Shown piece by piece: positions 38,041 through 48,047 of a DNA stretch of 64,000 nt. How positions within the stretch are numbered: the stretch's first letter is position 1; every line of letters begins with the position of its first letter. Made by a program: the position numbers and the translations under genes. Source of the DNA: CAWIMX01 sp963837345 (GTDB lineage Bacteria > Acidobacteriota > Vicinamibacteria > Vicinamibacterales > CAVVIG01); contig CAWIMX010000001.1 in assembly GCA_963837345.1 (NCBI GenBank), positions 1,178,001 through 1,242,000 of the forward strand. Reading direction: 5' to 3'. The notes below the pieces were generated by a model, which saw only the letters and a program-made list of their open reading frames with translations, ran no database searches and was not told the origin of the DNA.

Positions 38041-40683
38041 ATGTACGGCCTCATGTCTTGCAGAGAGCTGGCGCGCGACAGCGATCATCTACGCCTGCTG
38101 ATCCAAGTTTCCGAAGCCATCGCGACACATCGCGATCTCCCGGCGCTCTTCCGCGACCTGGCCAAGCGGCTGCCGGCCATCGTTCCATTCGAGTACATCG
38201 CGCTGTTCCTGCACGACCCCGACAAGCGCGTCATGCGCGTGCACATGCTGGGCACCGCCGACGCCGACAGCATCCCGCCGGGCCTCGAGATTCCGGTTGC
38301 CGAGTCGTTCAGCGGCGAAGTGTTCACCACGCAACAGCCGGTGATCATCCACGACCGACACGAAGCTCAGCGGTTCGCGATGGCGTCGTCCATCACCGCG
38401 CGGATCGGGACCGAGTCATTCTGCATGCTTCCGCTCACGACCATCGTGCGGCCGCTCGGCGCCATCGGCTTCGGCAGCTCGCGGCGAGAGGCGTTCCAGC
38501 AGTCCGACCTGGACTTTCTGCAGCTGGTCGCCCGGCAGGTCGCCGTGGCGGTCGACAACGTGCTGCACGACGAAAACGCCACGGCGGTCCGTCAGCAGCT
38601 GAGCCGGGATCGCGATCAGCTGCGGCTGCTGCTCGAAGTGTCCGAAGCGATCGCGTCGCGCCGGACCATCGACGATCTGTTCCGGGATCTGGCCGAACGT
38701 CTGCCGCGCGTCGTGCCGTTCGACTACATCAACCTGCTGCTCCATGTGCCGGAGCGCAACACCATGCGGCTGCACGTGCTCCTGACGCCGGCCGACAGCA
38801 CGGTCGGCGCGGGCTCGGAGTGGCCCGTCGACGAGTCGGCGTCCGGACTGGTCTGGAAGACGCAGCAGCCGGTCATTGTCGACGACGTCGCCACGGAAAC
38901 GCGGTTCCCGCAGCTCACCGCCGCGATGCTGGCGAACGGCGTGCGGTCCTTCTGTGCCGTGCCGCTCACGACGGCGCTCCGGCGGCTCGGCACCCTGGGC
39001 GTCGGCAGCCTGAGCCATCGTGAGTACCAGCAGGCGGATCTGGATTTCATGCAGCAGGTGGCGAACCAGGTGGCGGTGGCCGTGGACAACGTGCTCCACG
39101 ACGAGAGCGCGCGGGAGGCCCAGCGGCTGCTGGAGCGTGAGCGCGACCAGTTGCAGCTGCTGCTCGAGGTCAACAATGCCGTGGTCTCGCACCTGGCGCT
39201 GTCGGACGTGTTCACGGCGGTCAGCACCTGCCTGCGGCGCGTGATTCCCCACGACGGGTCGAGCCTGCTCCTGTACGAGCCGGAGAGCCGGAAGTACCGC
39301 ATCCACGTCCTGCGGTACGCCGAGAACGACAGCTTCGTCGAGGAAGGGACGTCGGAGCAGGACGACAAGTCGCCGGCGACCATCGCGATCTCCACCCGTC
39401 GTCCCACGCGGTTCAGCGAAGGGGATCTGCAGAATCTGGCCGCCGATTCGACCACGGCGCGCCGCATGCTCGAGAAGGGCGTCAGGTCCCTCTGCTGCAT
39501 TCCGCTGCTGTCGCACGGGCGGGTCCTCGGCGCCCTGAATCTCGGCAGCTTCGCCGCCAACGCGTTCTCCGAAGACGATGTGGACCTCCTGGGCCAGGTG
39601 GCGCGGCAAATCGCCATCGGCGTCGACAACGGGCTCGCCTATCGGGAAATCGCGGACCTGAAGGAAAAGCTCAATACCGAGAAGCTGTACCTCGAAGACG
39701 AGATCCGGACGGAGCGGAATTTCGAGGACATCATCGGGCAGAGCTCGGCACTCAAGCAGGTGCTCGATCAGGTCACGATCGTCGCGCCGACCGACTCCAC
39801 GGTGCTGATCCAGGGCGAAACGGGCACCGGGAAGGAGCTGATCGCGCGGGCCATCCACAATCTCAGCGCGCGCCGTGATCGCACGTTCGTGAAGCTGAAT
39901 TGCGCGGCCATTCCGACGGGCCTGCTCGAAAGCGAATTGTTCGGCCACGAGAGAGGCGCGTTCACGGGCGCGATTGCGCAGAAGATCGGCCGCTTCGAGC
40001 TGGCGAACGGCGGCACGCTGTTTCTCGACGAAGTCGGCGACATCCCGCTCGAGCTCCAGGCCAAGTTCCTGCGCGTCCTCCAGGAGCAGGAATTCGAGCG
40101 CCTCGGCGGCACCCGCACCATTCACGTCGACATCCGTCTCGTGGCCGCCACGAACCGCGACCTGTCGAGCATGGTCGCCGACAAGCAGTTCCGGAGCGAT
40201 CTGTACTACCGCCTGAACGTCTTTCCGATCCTCAACCCGCCGCTGCGCGATCGTCGCGAAGACATCGCCTCGCTGGTGCGCTACTTCACCCAGAAGTTCG
40301 CCCGGCGGATGAACAAGCCCATCGAGGCCATCGGCGCGCCGACCATGACGGCCTTGTCGCACTATCACTGGCCGGGCAACATCCGGGAGCTCGAGAACTT
40401 CATCGAGCGGGCCGTGATCCTGTCGCGCGGCTCGAACCTCGACGCGCCGCTCGCCGAGCTGAACCCGGGCCCGCCGGCCACCAACGGCCATCACACCCCG
40501 GAGGCGGAACGGCCGCTCACGACGCTGCAGGAGAGCGAGCGCGAGCAGATCCGGCGCGCGCTGGAACAGACCAACTGGCGCGTCGGCGGCCCCGCGGGCG
40601 CCGCCGCCCGGCTCGGCATGAAACGCACGACGCTGCAGTCGAAGATCACCAAGCTGGGCATCCAGCGGTTCGCGCCGCGCTGA
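38041..40683 (+). CDS. Sigma-54 dependent activator with three GAF domains
   Basis: An 880-residue bacterial enhancer-binding protein of FhlA-like layout. Three GAF sensor domains (about 15-180, 195-355, 370-535) are followed by the AAA+ domain (561-800) with Walker A G-E-T-G-T-G-K-E near 592, the sigma-54 contact loop G-A-F-T-G-A at 639-644, Walker B, and R-R-E-D-I. A Fis-type helix-turn-helix (about 835-876) ends the protein. It will open promoters bound by sigma-54 RNA polymerase. It converges with the efflux operon (5 bases between stops), whose promoter looks sigma-54 dependent, making that operon a likely target. Ligands of the GAF domains are unknown. Confidence 0.93.
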   Translation: MYGLMSCRELARDSDHLRLLIQVSEAIATHRDLPALFRDLAKRLPAIVPFEYIALFLHDPDKRVMRVHMLGTADADSIPPGLEIPVAESFSGEVFTTQQPVIIHDRHEAQRFAMASSITARIGTESFCMLPLTTIVRPLGAIGFGSSRREAFQQSDLDFLQLVARQVAVAVDNVLHDENATAVRQQLSRDRDQLRLLLEVSEAIASRRTIDDLFRDLAERLPRVVPFDYINLLLHVPERNTMRLHVLLTPADSTVGAGSEWPVDESASGLVWKTQQPVIVDDVATETRFPQLTAAMLANGVRSFCAVPLTTALRRLGTLGVGSLSHREYQQADLDFMQQVANQVAVAVDNVLHDESAREAQRLLERERDQLQLLLEVNNAVVSHLALSDVFTAVSTCLRRVIPHDGSSLLLYEPESRKYRIHVLRYAENDSFVEEGTSEQDDKSPATIAISTRRPTRFSEGDLQNLAADSTTARRMLEKGVRSLCCIPLLSHGRVLGALNLGSFAANAFSEDDVDLLGQVARQIAIGVDNGLAYREIADLKEKLNTEKLYLEDEIRTERNFEDIIGQSSALKQVLDQVTIVAPTDSTVLIQGETGTGKELIARAIHNLSARRDRTFVKLNCAAIPTGLLESELFGHERGAFTGAIAQKIGRFELANGGTLFLDEVGDIPLELQAKFLRVLQEQEFERLGGTRTIHVDIRLVAATNRDLSSMVADKQFRSDLYYRLNVFPILNPPLRDRREDIASLVRYFTQKFARRMNKPIEAIGAPTMTALSHYHWPGNIRELENFIERAVILSRGSNLDAPLAELNPGPPATNGHHTPEAERPLTTLQESEREQIRRALEQTNWRVGGPAGAAARLGMKRTTLQSKITKLGIQRFAPR

Positions 40684-40688
40684 AGGCG

Positions 40689-42330
40689 TCACGGCAACCC
40701 TCCGGACTCCCGGAACAGGCCGTGCGGCGACGCCACCGGCATCCGCACGACGCTCTCTCCGCTCAGTCCGATCGTCTGCCCCTCGCCGAGCGGCGGGGCC
40801 TGCTGCAACGCTTCGAAGCTCACGAGCGCCGACTGGTGATCGAGCGTGGCCTGGAGCAGATTCACCTGCGCCTGCGCCTGATCACGCTGCGCCTGGGTGA
40901 CCAGAAAGCTGGTCCCCAGGCCGACCTCGTAGCGCCGCTGTTCGGTGTCGAGGCGCTCGTCGGCCAGCGTCGCTCCCGCGCGGGCTGCCTCGACCCGCTC
41001 GGCCGTGCTGCGCACCTGCCGCGCGGCCTGCCGGATCGCCTCGGCCGCATCGAGCTCGAGGCCCGCAATCCGCTGTGCCGCCTGCCGCCGCTCGACCTTC
41101 GCGCGCGCCAGGCCCGCCTCCTCGTAGCTGCCGCCGAGCGGGTAGCTCACCGTGACGCCGAAGCTCCAGGACGGATAGTCGGAGGCGAACACCTGGTTGA
41201 GGACGTTGCCGAAGCTCTCGCTCGCCGTGCCAATCACCTGGCCCGGGAATCCGCCCGTCCGCAGCAGTTCGGTGCCGCCCAGCCCGTTCCCCTGGTACGA
41301 CATCTCGAGCCGCACGTCGGGCAGCTTCTGGTTGGAGAAGAAGGCGATGTTGGTATCGGCGTTGTCGCGGTCGTTTCGGGCGCGCGCCAGGTCGTACCGC
41401 TGGCCGAGCGTCTCGGCGACGACGGCGTCGACGTCGGGGAGCGGCTCGCCGCTCGTCGGCTCGTCCACCGGATCGAGATGCATGCGCCAGAACGACCCGT
41501 CGGCCGGAATCCATGATGAGCCGGCGCAGGCGATCTTCCGCGTCGCCGGCGGCCGTGGTCGCGCGAATGAGGCTCTCGCGGCGTGACGCGACCTCGGCAC
41601 GGGCCTGAACGAGATCGAGCGGCGGCGCCTGACCGACGTCGACGCGCGCCTGGTTCTGGCGGACCAGTTCTTCGGCGAGATCGAGCGATCGCTGCTGCAC
41701 GTCGACGTTCGCCGCCAGGGCCTCGAGCGTCCAGTAGGCCTGCTTGACCGCCGCGACGGTCTGCACGACCGACTCGCGGTACTGCAGGTCCGAGCTCGCC
41801 TGGTCGCGCCGCGCAATGAGGTACTGCTGGCGGGCCGCGTCGACCTCGCGATCCTTCAGCAGCGGCTGCGAGAAGGCGAGCTGGAGGCCCGACTGCAGGC
41901 TCGGATCGAAGCTCGCGAACGGATTCGTCGTCGTCGTGCGGGAGGCATCCCAGGACGCGCTCCAGGTGCCGCCGCCCCACGGCAGACGCTGCCGCACGCC
42001 GGTCGACGAAAACCAGTCCTTCACGTCCACGCCGGCATCGCCGAGCAGCAGATTCGCCGGCGGGGTGGCCTGGCTCGAGCGGCCGAATGTCGTCGAGAAC
42101 ATCGGCGCAAAGGCGCTGCTGGTTTCGCCCACGCGTGCGGCCTCGACTTCCGTATCGAGACGAACGAGCGCCAGGTCGGGGTTGTGATCGACGGCGCGTT
42201 TCACGGCGTCCTCGACCGTCAGCTCGAGCGTTTCCTTCGCCGGCTGGACCGTCTGGGCCGCCAGCGGGCCGGCGGCCAGCAGAAGACCGATGGCCGCAGC
42301 GGCCGCCCGCGTCGCGTGCTTCGTGCTCAT
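40689..42330 (-). CDS. TolC-family outer membrane efflux protein, frameshifted
   Basis: Third gene of an RND efflux operon. The start ATG 42330 overlaps the stop of the RND pump gene (ATGA), with GGGAG upstream. Signal peptide A-A-A-A-I-G-L-L-L-A-A-G-P-L-A-A-Q; then two OEP repeats with L-T-V-E-D-A-V-K-R-A-V-D-H-N-P-D and the closing Q-A-Q-V-N-L-L-Q-A-T. The frame is broken at 41508-41511, where an extra T turns D-P-A-D-G-S-F-W into D-S-G-R-R. Removing it gives an uninterrupted 546 residues, typical for the family. Probably a sequencing insertion; if real, the pump lacks its exit duct. Confidence 0.85.
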
Positions 42331-45300
42331 GTCGTCATCTCCCCTGCCAACTGCGGTACGCCGGCCGTCTCGCGCTCCACGACCGGCACCGCGGCGTGTC
42401 TCCGCGCGACGAGGACGTAGATCGACGGCACGACGAACAATGTGAAGAACGAGCCGATGATCATGCCGCTCACGAGCATGATGCCGATGCTGTTGCGCGC
42501 GCCGGCGCCGGGACCCGTGGCGAGAATGAGCGGAAAGTGGCCGACCACGGTCGCGGCGGTCGTCATCAGGATCGGGCGGAGCCGGGTGGCCGCCGCCTCG
42601 ATGACCGCTTCGAGCTTGTCGCGGCCGGCCTCCTGGAGCTGATTGGCGAACTGGACGATCAGGATGCCGTTCTTCGAGACCAGGCCGACCAGCGTGATCA
42701 ATCCGACCTGGCTGTAGATGTTGAGCGTCGTCAGCCCGAGGAACGAGAAGAGCAGCGCCCCGGACAGCGCGAGAGGCACCGAGCCGGCCAGGATGATGAA
42801 CGGATCGCGGAAGCTCTCGAACTGGGCCGAGAGCACCAGATAGATGAGCACGCCGGACAACACGAGCGTGCCGAGGAACCTGCCGCCCTCGGTTCGCAGC
42901 TGCCTCGACTGCCCCGCATAGTCGATCGCGAATCCCTTGGGGAGGGAGGCGCTCGCCTCCTTGTCGAGGAAGCCGAGCGCCTGATCGAGGGGGATGGGTG
43001 GCGGGATCATGCCCTGGATGCGGACGGCATTCAGCTGCTGGAAGCGCTTCAGGTCGCGCGGTTCGGCGCTGGTCTGCAGCGTCGCGAACGTCGAGAGCGG
43101 CACGAGTGTGCCGCCCGAACCGGTGACGTACATGTGCTCCAACTGGTCGGCCGTGAGACGGCCGGTGCGCTGGACCTGTGGAATCACCTTGTAGCTCCGG
43201 CCCAGAATGCTGAACCGGTTGACGTAGTTGCCGCCGAGAAGCGTCGAGAGATCCTGGCCGGCCCGGCTCAGATCCACGCCCTGAGCACGGACCTTGTCGC
43301 GATCGAACACCACCTCGGCCTGCGGCTGATCGAACTTCAGATCGGTGTCGGCATAGATGAACAGGCCGCTCTTCATCGCCTTGGCCACGAGCTGGTCGGC
43401 GAACTCCCCCAGCGGCTGCGGATCCCCGGCGGAGGTAATCACGAAGTCGACCGGAAAATCTCCCCCTCCCGGAAGCGGCGGAGGCGTGGTCGGAATCACC
43501 CGGATGCCGGGAATCTTCGACAGCGGCTCCTGCAGCTCGACGAGCAGCTCGTCGGCCGTCCTGGTCCGCTCGCTCCAGGGCTTGGTCACCATGCCGCCGA
43601 ATCCACCGTTGGGCGTCGTGAGCTGAAACACGCTGGCCGTTTCGGGAAACGACCGGAAGACGTCGTTGATCTCGTTCGCGAACATCGACGTCTGGTCGAT
43701 CGTCGCGTTCGGCGCCGCCTGGACCACCGAAAAGACCACGCCCTGGTCCTCGGAGGGCGCCAGCTCGCGCTGCGAGAACATGTAGAAGGGCACGATCAGC
43801 ACGGCGACGACGGCCCAGATCATCAGGACGACCGGCCGGTAGCGGAGCGTGCCCGTGAGCGCACGGGTGTAGGCGGCGCGCACGCGCTCGAAGCGTCGGT
43901 TGATCCATCCGGCGAACCCGCGTTCGGTGTCTCCCGCCCGGAGCAGACGCGCGCTCATCATCGGCGACAGCGTCAGCGCCACCACGCCCGAGACGACGAC
44001 GGCGCCGGCCAGCGTGAACGCGAACTCGCGGAACAGGGCGCCGGTCAACCCGCCCTGGATGCCGATCGGCGCATACACGGCGGCGAGCGTGATCGTCATC
44101 GCGATGATCGGCCCGACCAGCTCGCGGGCGCCGTCGATGGCGGCCCGCATGGGCGGCGCACCGTTCTGGAGGTGCCGTTCGACGTTCTCGACCATCACGA
44201 TCGCATCGTCGACCACGAGGCCGACCGAGAGCACGATGGCCAGGAGCGTGAGCAGGTTGATCGTGAAGCCGGCCAGCAGCATCAGAAAGACGGCGCCGAC
44301 GAGCGACACGGGAATCGCCACGATCGGAATCAGCACCGAGCGCAGCGAACCGAGGAACAGGAAGATGACGACGATGACGATCAGCAGCGTTTCGGTGAGC
44401 GTCGTCAGCACTTCGTCGATTGCATCGTGGATGTATTCCGTCGAGTCGTACGGAATGGCGACGCGCATCCCGGCCGGCAGCTGCGCCTCGATCTCGGGCA
44501 GCACCTCGCGCACGCGGCGCACGACGTCGAGCGTGTTGGCGGTCGGAAGCACCCAGACGCCCATGAACGTCGCGGTCTCGCCGTTGAAGCGGACGTCCTG
44601 GTCGTAGTTCTCCGCACCGAGCGCCACGTCCGCGATGTCGCCCAGCCGGACCACGGCGCCGTCGGCTTCCTTGACGATGAGCTTCCGGAACTCCTCGGGC
44701 GTCCGCAGGTCGGTGTTGGCCACGAGGTTGACCGACACCATCGACCCCTTCGTGCGCCCGAGCGCGGAGAGGTAGTTGTTCCGCGCCAGGACGTCGCGCA
44801 CCATCGACGGCGCAATGCCGTGCGCCGCCATCTCGTCGGGCTTGAGCCAGATCCGCATCGCAAACGTCCGGGCGCCGAGGATGTCGGCGCGCTGAACGCC
44901 GCCCACGGCGCTCAGCCGGGGCTGCACGACCCGCGTGAGGTAGTCGGTGATCTGGTTCTGGTCGAGATCGGGCGACGAGAAGCCGAGGTAGATCGCCGCG
45001 AACTGGGTATCGGCCGTCTGCAGATCGATGACCGGCGCCTCCGCTTCGGGCGGCAAGTCGTTGCGGACCTGGGCCACCTTCGACTGAATCTGCGTCAGCG
45101 CCGCGTTGGTGTCGTAGTTGAGCTGCAGGTGCACGGTGATCGTGCTGAGCCCCTGCGCGCTGGACGATTCCATGTAGTCGATGCCGTCGGCGCTGGCAAT
45201 CACGCGTTCGAGCGGCGTCGTGATGAAGCCGCGCACCAGATCCGGGCTCGCGCCGACGTAGACCGTCGAGACCTGCACGACCGCGATGTCGCTTCTCGGG

Positions 45301-45410
45301 TACTGACGGACGGTCAGGGAACGGATCGACTGGAGACCGGCGATGACGATCACCAGGCTGACGACCGTGGCCAGCACCGGCCGCTTGATGAAGAGATCCG
45401 TGAAGCGCAT
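42327..45410 (-). CDS. RND efflux pump, AcrB/MexB-type (HAE1)
   Basis: A 1027-residue inner-membrane proton-driven exporter with twelve helices and two large periplasmic loops. The N-terminus M-R-F-T-D-L-F-I-K-R-P-V-L-A-T-V, and V-G-L-V-V-D-D-A-I-V-M-V-E-N (about 400-415) with the two Asp residues of the proton relay, are intact, as is the repeat G-L-V-S-K-N-G-I-L-I-V in the second half. Length is normal. The start overlaps the adaptor stop by one base and the stop overlaps the TolC start. Substrates cannot be deduced; likely antibiotics, solvents or other hydrophobic compounds. Confidence 0.95.
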   Translation of the reverse strand: MRFTDLFIKRPVLATVVSLVIVIAGLQSIRSLTVRQYPRSDIAVVQVSTVYVGASPDLVRGFITTPLERVIASADGIDYMESSSAQGLSTITVHLQLNYDTNAALTQIQSKVAQVRNDLPPEAEAPVIDLQTADTQFAAIYLGFSSPDLDQNQITDYLTRVVQPRLSAVGGVQRADILGARTFAMRIWLKPDEMAAHGIAPSMVRDVLARNNYLSALGRTKGSMVSVNLVANTDLRTPEEFRKLIVKEADGAVVRLGDIADVALGAENYDQDVRFNGETATFMGVWVLPTANTLDVVRRVREVLPEIEAQLPAGMRVAIPYDSTEYIHDAIDEVLTTLTETLLIVIVVIFLFLGSLRSVLIPIVAIPVSLVGAVFLMLLAGFTINLLTLLAIVLSVGLVVDDAIVMVENVERHLQNGAPPMRAAIDGARELVGPIIAMTITLAAVYAPIGIQGGLTGALFREFAFTLAGAVVVSGVVALTLSPMMSARLLRAGDTERGFAGWINRRFERVRAAYTRALTGTLRYRPVVLMIWAVVAVLIVPFYMFSQRELAPSEDQGVVFSVVQAAPNATIDQTSMFANEINDVFRSFPETASVFQLTTPNGGFGGMVTKPWSERTRTADELLVELQEPLSKIPGIRVIPTTPPPLPGGGDFPVDFVITSAGDPQPLGEFADQLVAKAMKSGLFIYADTDLKFDQPQAEVVFDRDKVRAQGVDLSRAGQDLSTLLGGNYVNRFSILGRSYKVIPQVQRTGRLTADQLEHMYVTGSGGTLVPLSTFATLQTSAEPRDLKRFQQLNAVRIQGMIPPPIPLDQALGFLDKEASASLPKGFAIDYAGQSRQLRTEGGRFLGTLVLSGVLIYLVLSAQFESFRDPFIILAGSVPLALSGALLFSFLGLTTLNIYSQVGLITLVGLVSKNGILIVQFANQLQEAGRDKLEAVIEAAATRLRPILMTTAATVVGHFPLILATGPGAGARNSIGIMLVSGMIIGSFFTLFVVPSIYVLVARRHAAVPVVERETAGVPQLAGEMTT

Positions 45411-46538
45411 CAGCTGTTCTCCGGTGTGGCCGCCGGGTCGTTGCCGGGCCTGACAGCGTTGTTGATCAGTACGGCCGCGCCGTTGCGCAGCTTGAAGACG
45501 CCCGAGGTGACCACTTCGTCGCCCGGCTTGACGCCCGACACGACCGCGACCTGATCGCCGCGCGCGCCGTCCACCTTCACGAACTGCTGGCGGACGCCGC
45601 GGTAGGTCGCCCCGTCAGGACCCTGCAGATCGGTGACGATGAAGACCGAGTCGCCGTAGGGCGCATAGCTGATCGCGGACGCCGGCAGCGCGACCACGGA
45701 TCGATCGCGGCCGACCGCCACGCTCACCTCCACGAACATGCCGGGACGCAGCCGGCCACCGGGATTGGCCAGCGTCGCCTGCACCTGGACGTTGCGGGTC
45801 GCCGGGTCGACGATCGAGTCGAGCGCGGTGACGCGGCCCTCGAACCCGACGCCGCCCAGTTCCTCGCTCGTGATGTGCACCGTGCGGCCGCCGCCGACCT
45901 GACCGGCCGTCTGCTGCGGCACGCCGAAGTTGACGTGAATCGGATGGAGCGCCTGGAGGCTCACGACGGGATCGCCGGGCGACAGGGTACTGTCCGACGT
46001 TCGCCTGGCGGATGCCGACGAGGCCGGCGAAGGGCGCGCGGATCGTCTTCCGCGCAATCGTCGCGCGAATCTCGTCCACGCGCGCTTCGGCCTGCCGCGA
46101 CGCGGCTGAGGCGCGATCGTACTCGGCCTGCGAGACGACGCGCTCGTCGAGCAGGCCCTTCATCCGCGTGAAGTCCACGCGCGCCAGGTCGCGCTCGGCC
46201 TCGGCCGCCACCAGCTGAGCCTGCTCCTGCCGGGTGTCGAGCTCGACGAGCACCTCGCCCTCGCGAACGGCGGTGCCCGACTGGAAGGGCAGCCGCACCA
46301 CGGTGCCCGGAAGATCGGCGCTGATCGTGACGCCGTCGACGGCTTCCACCGTGCCGATTGCCGTCACGGTGGCGGGCCACTGGTTCTCCGCCGCCACGAC
46401 GGTGGTGACGGCCTCGGGAGGGGGCTGGTACGCCGCGCCCTGCGCGATGGCGAACTGGATCTGCCTGAATTTGACGAAGCCGAGAGCCGCGATGATCCCG
46501 ATCATGACGGCCAGCGTGACGAGCAAACGTTTCAGCAT
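45410..46538 (-). CDS. RND periplasmic adaptor (HlyD/AcrA family), frameshifted
   Basis: First gene of the efflux operon. ATG 46538 opens a membrane anchor (L-L-V-T-L-A-V-M-I-G-I-I-A-A-L-G), followed by the lipoyl half D-L-P-G-T-V-V-R-L-P-F-Q-S-G, a helical hairpin, and A-P-F-A-G-L-V-G-I-R-Q. At 45984-45986 a run of GGG (CCC on the coding strand) is one base too long: removing one restores V-G-Q-Y-L-S-P-G-D-P-V-V and gives 375 residues, ending at 45410. The beta-barrel and membrane-proximal parts follow normally. It links the RND pump to TolC. Confidence 0.85.
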
Positions 46539-46579
46539 GGAGTACCTCGTCGGTCCTAGAGTGTCCGGCGTCCTAGATA

Positions 46580-46594
46580 GCAACTCTCCTTCCA
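46580..46594 (-). promoter_or_regulatory. Putative sigma-54 promoter of the efflux operon
   Basis: Read on the minus strand: TGGAAGGAGAGTTGC then T, with exact GG-N10-GC spacing and a perfect TTGCT -12 element. GC is 42 bases before ATG 46538. Confidence 0.5.
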
Positions 46595-46650
46595 CGTCGC
46601 GAACCGCGGGATCGTCGAGTGATCGCGCGTGGCGCGCCCGAGGGGTGACG

Positions 46651-46705
46651 TCGGCACGTGCCGGCCCGTCGGCATTTGCCGACGTCGCGGCTTCGGCACT
46701 TGTTC
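46651..46705. promoter_or_regulatory. Palindrome cluster, putative enhancer (UAS) for sigma-54 activator
   Basis: CGGCACGTGCCG (46652-46663, perfect), CGTCGGCATTTGCCGACG (46667-46684, 8-2-8 perfect) and a weaker CGGCACTTGTTC (46694-46705) share the half-site CGGCA. They lie between two divergent sigma-54-like promoters, about 85-115 bases from one start and 140-180 from the other, the usual enhancer distances. The 314-base gap 46539-46852 has no gene. Confidence 0.5.
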
Positions 46706-46810
46706 ACTCGCACGCACCCGGGCTGTGCAGGGGTGACCATCGCGCGCCTGCATCACGGAGAACACGCGCAGTCTTCCCGCCCGACATCTCCTGTCTCCAT
46801 GCGCCGGCGC

Positions 46811-46825
46811 TGGCATCGCCCCTGC
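46811..46825 (+). promoter_or_regulatory. Putative sigma-54 promoter of the outer membrane protein gene
   Basis: TGGCATCGCCCCTGC then A: TGGCA and TGC match with exact GG-N10-GC spacing. GC is 28 bases before ATG 46853; AGGAGG at 46841-46846 lies between. Confidence 0.5.
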
Positions 46826-46852
46826 AGTGGCACGACGGACAGGAGGTTAGTC

Positions 46853-47464
46853 ATGTCAAGGTGGGTTCTCGTCTTTCTCGCGACGGTTTCTCTCGCGGCG
46901 CCCGCTCGTCTCTGGGCCCAGGACGTCCGGCCCGGCCCGGGCCGGGCGGAAGTGACGATCATCCCCGGCGGCGCCATGGTGTTCACCGAAAGCAAGGACG
47001 CGTCGGCGCCGACTTTCGGCAACTACCAGCTGGGCGGGGCGTTCACCTACAACGTCAATCGGATCGTCGGCCTCGAGGGTGAGGTCGGCAGTTCAGTGGG
47101 CATCTCGCAGGCGCTCGACTTCGGCTATCCGGACGACGTGCGCACGCCGGACCTGCTCACCTACACGGGGAACGTCGTGGTGTCGATCCCGACGGGCAAG
47201 TCGGTGGTGCCGTACGTGACGGGTGGCGCCGGCGGTCTCAGCCTGTTCAGCCGATCGGACTTCTCGATCAACGACACCGAGACGCTCTTCACGACCAACG
47301 TGGGCGGCGGCGTCAAATGGTACGCGGGCCGGTGGGGCCTCCGGGGCGACTACCGCTTCGTGGCGGTTCCCTCTCGCGACACGGTGTCGGCGTTCGGGTT
47401 CGGCACGGACGCTCGGTACGGCCACCGCGTCTACGGCGCGCTGCTGCTGAACGTGGGACGGTGA
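46853..47464 (+). CDS. Outer membrane beta-barrel protein
   Basis: A 203-residue protein with signal peptide (W-V-L-V-F-L-A-T-V-S-L-A-A-P-A-R-L-W-A-Q) and an eight-strand OmpA/OmpX-like barrel: A-E-V-T-I-I-P-G-G-A-M-V-F, Y-Q-L-G-G-A-F-T-Y, V-V-P-Y-V-T-G-G-A-G-G, V-G-G-G-V-K-W-Y, and W-G-L-R-G-D-Y-R-F near the C-terminus. No periplasmic peptidoglycan-binding domain follows. AGGAGG lies six bases before the ATG. The gene diverges from the efflux operon and shares with it a palindrome cluster and sigma-54-like promoters, suggesting joint control of envelope permeability. Confidence 0.8.
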   Translation: MSRWVLVFLATVSLAAPARLWAQDVRPGPGRAEVTIIPGGAMVFTESKDASAPTFGNYQLGGAFTYNVNRIVGLEGEVGSSVGISQALDFGYPDDVRTPDLLTYTGNVVVSIPTGKSVVPYVTGGAGGLSLFSRSDFSINDTETLFTTNVGGGVKWYAGRWGLRGDYRFVAVPSRDTVSAFGFGTDARYGHRVYGALLLNVGR

Positions 47465-47488
47465 AGGGGAGGTGCCCGGGTGCTGGGT

Positions 47489-47521
47489 GCTCGGTGCCGG
47501 GCGTTACGCCCGGCACCGAGC
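47489..47521. repeat. Perfect 15-bp inverted repeat with TTA loop
   Basis: GCTCGGTGCCGGGCG, loop TTA, then its exact complement. No T-run follows, so it is not a classic terminator. It lies in the 87-base gap between the outer membrane protein gene and a small gene and may be a REP-like element or an mRNA-stabilising hairpin. Confidence 0.7.
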
Positions 47522-47551
47522 CCGGTTCACGCCCGGGCGGGAGTTGCTCGG

Positions 47552-47800
47552 ATGGGTAGCCGGCCGAACCAGCTCATTACGCTCGTCGTGCCGTCTCTGC
47601 GCAGTCAGCTGGATGCCGATCTCGTGTGGCCGTTGCTGGGCCTCGTCGATGGCATCGACGCCGTCGAGCCCGACATCGCGACGGGGCTGGTGTGGGTGTT
47701 CGGCAACGGCGCGGTCGAGCCGGAGTCGCTCGTCGAGACACTCGCCCTCTGGGGCTTGGGCGCGCAAATCGTCGAGAGTCACCTGGCGCTGCCGTCCTAG
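47552..47800 (+). CDS. Small HMA-like ferredoxin-fold protein without CxxC
   Basis: An 82-residue protein. The strand-helix-strand-strand-helix-strand order (L-I-T-L-V-V-P-S-L; V-D-G-I-D-A-V-E-P-D; L-V-W-V-F-G; L-W-G-L-G-A-Q-I-V-E-S) fits a heavy-metal-associated-type fold, but the metal-binding C-x-x-C is absent, so copper or mercury binding is not expected. ATG 47552 follows GGGAG by eight bases. No partner genes are evident. Confidence 0.55.
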   Translation: MGSRPNQLITLVVPSLRSQLDADLVWPLLGLVDGIDAVEPDIATGLVWVFGNGAVEPESLVETLALWGLGAQIVESHLALPS

Positions 47801-48047
47801 CGACGGCTTCTGGGCCGCGGCTCCCGCTATTCGATCGGCAGCGGAGTGTGCGGCGACGCGATCAGCAGCCGGAACTGCCGCCGCTCAAGGGCGCGCCAGC
47901 CCGACAGCCCACGGGCGCGCCTGGCCGCACGCGTCGTGGTCGCCGACGAGGCCGGAGTTCGTCGGACGGTGGAAACACGAGTGGCTGCTGCACGTTTCAT
48001 GATGCACTCCGCTGCTCAAGAAGGCGACTGGCGCCCGGGCGCGCCAG

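Noticed and set aside
42087..45554. A 1155-codon plus-strand frame
   Set aside because: Mirror of the RND pump; no signal peptide, motif or ribosome site.
40683..46538. Programmed ribosomal frameshifting in tolC and the adaptor gene
   Set aside because: No slippery heptamer, no downstream pseudoknot, and neither family uses recoding; a +1 base error is simpler.
47461..47530. Intrinsic terminator after the outer membrane protein gene
   Set aside because: Perfect hairpin but no T-run; listed as a repeat instead.
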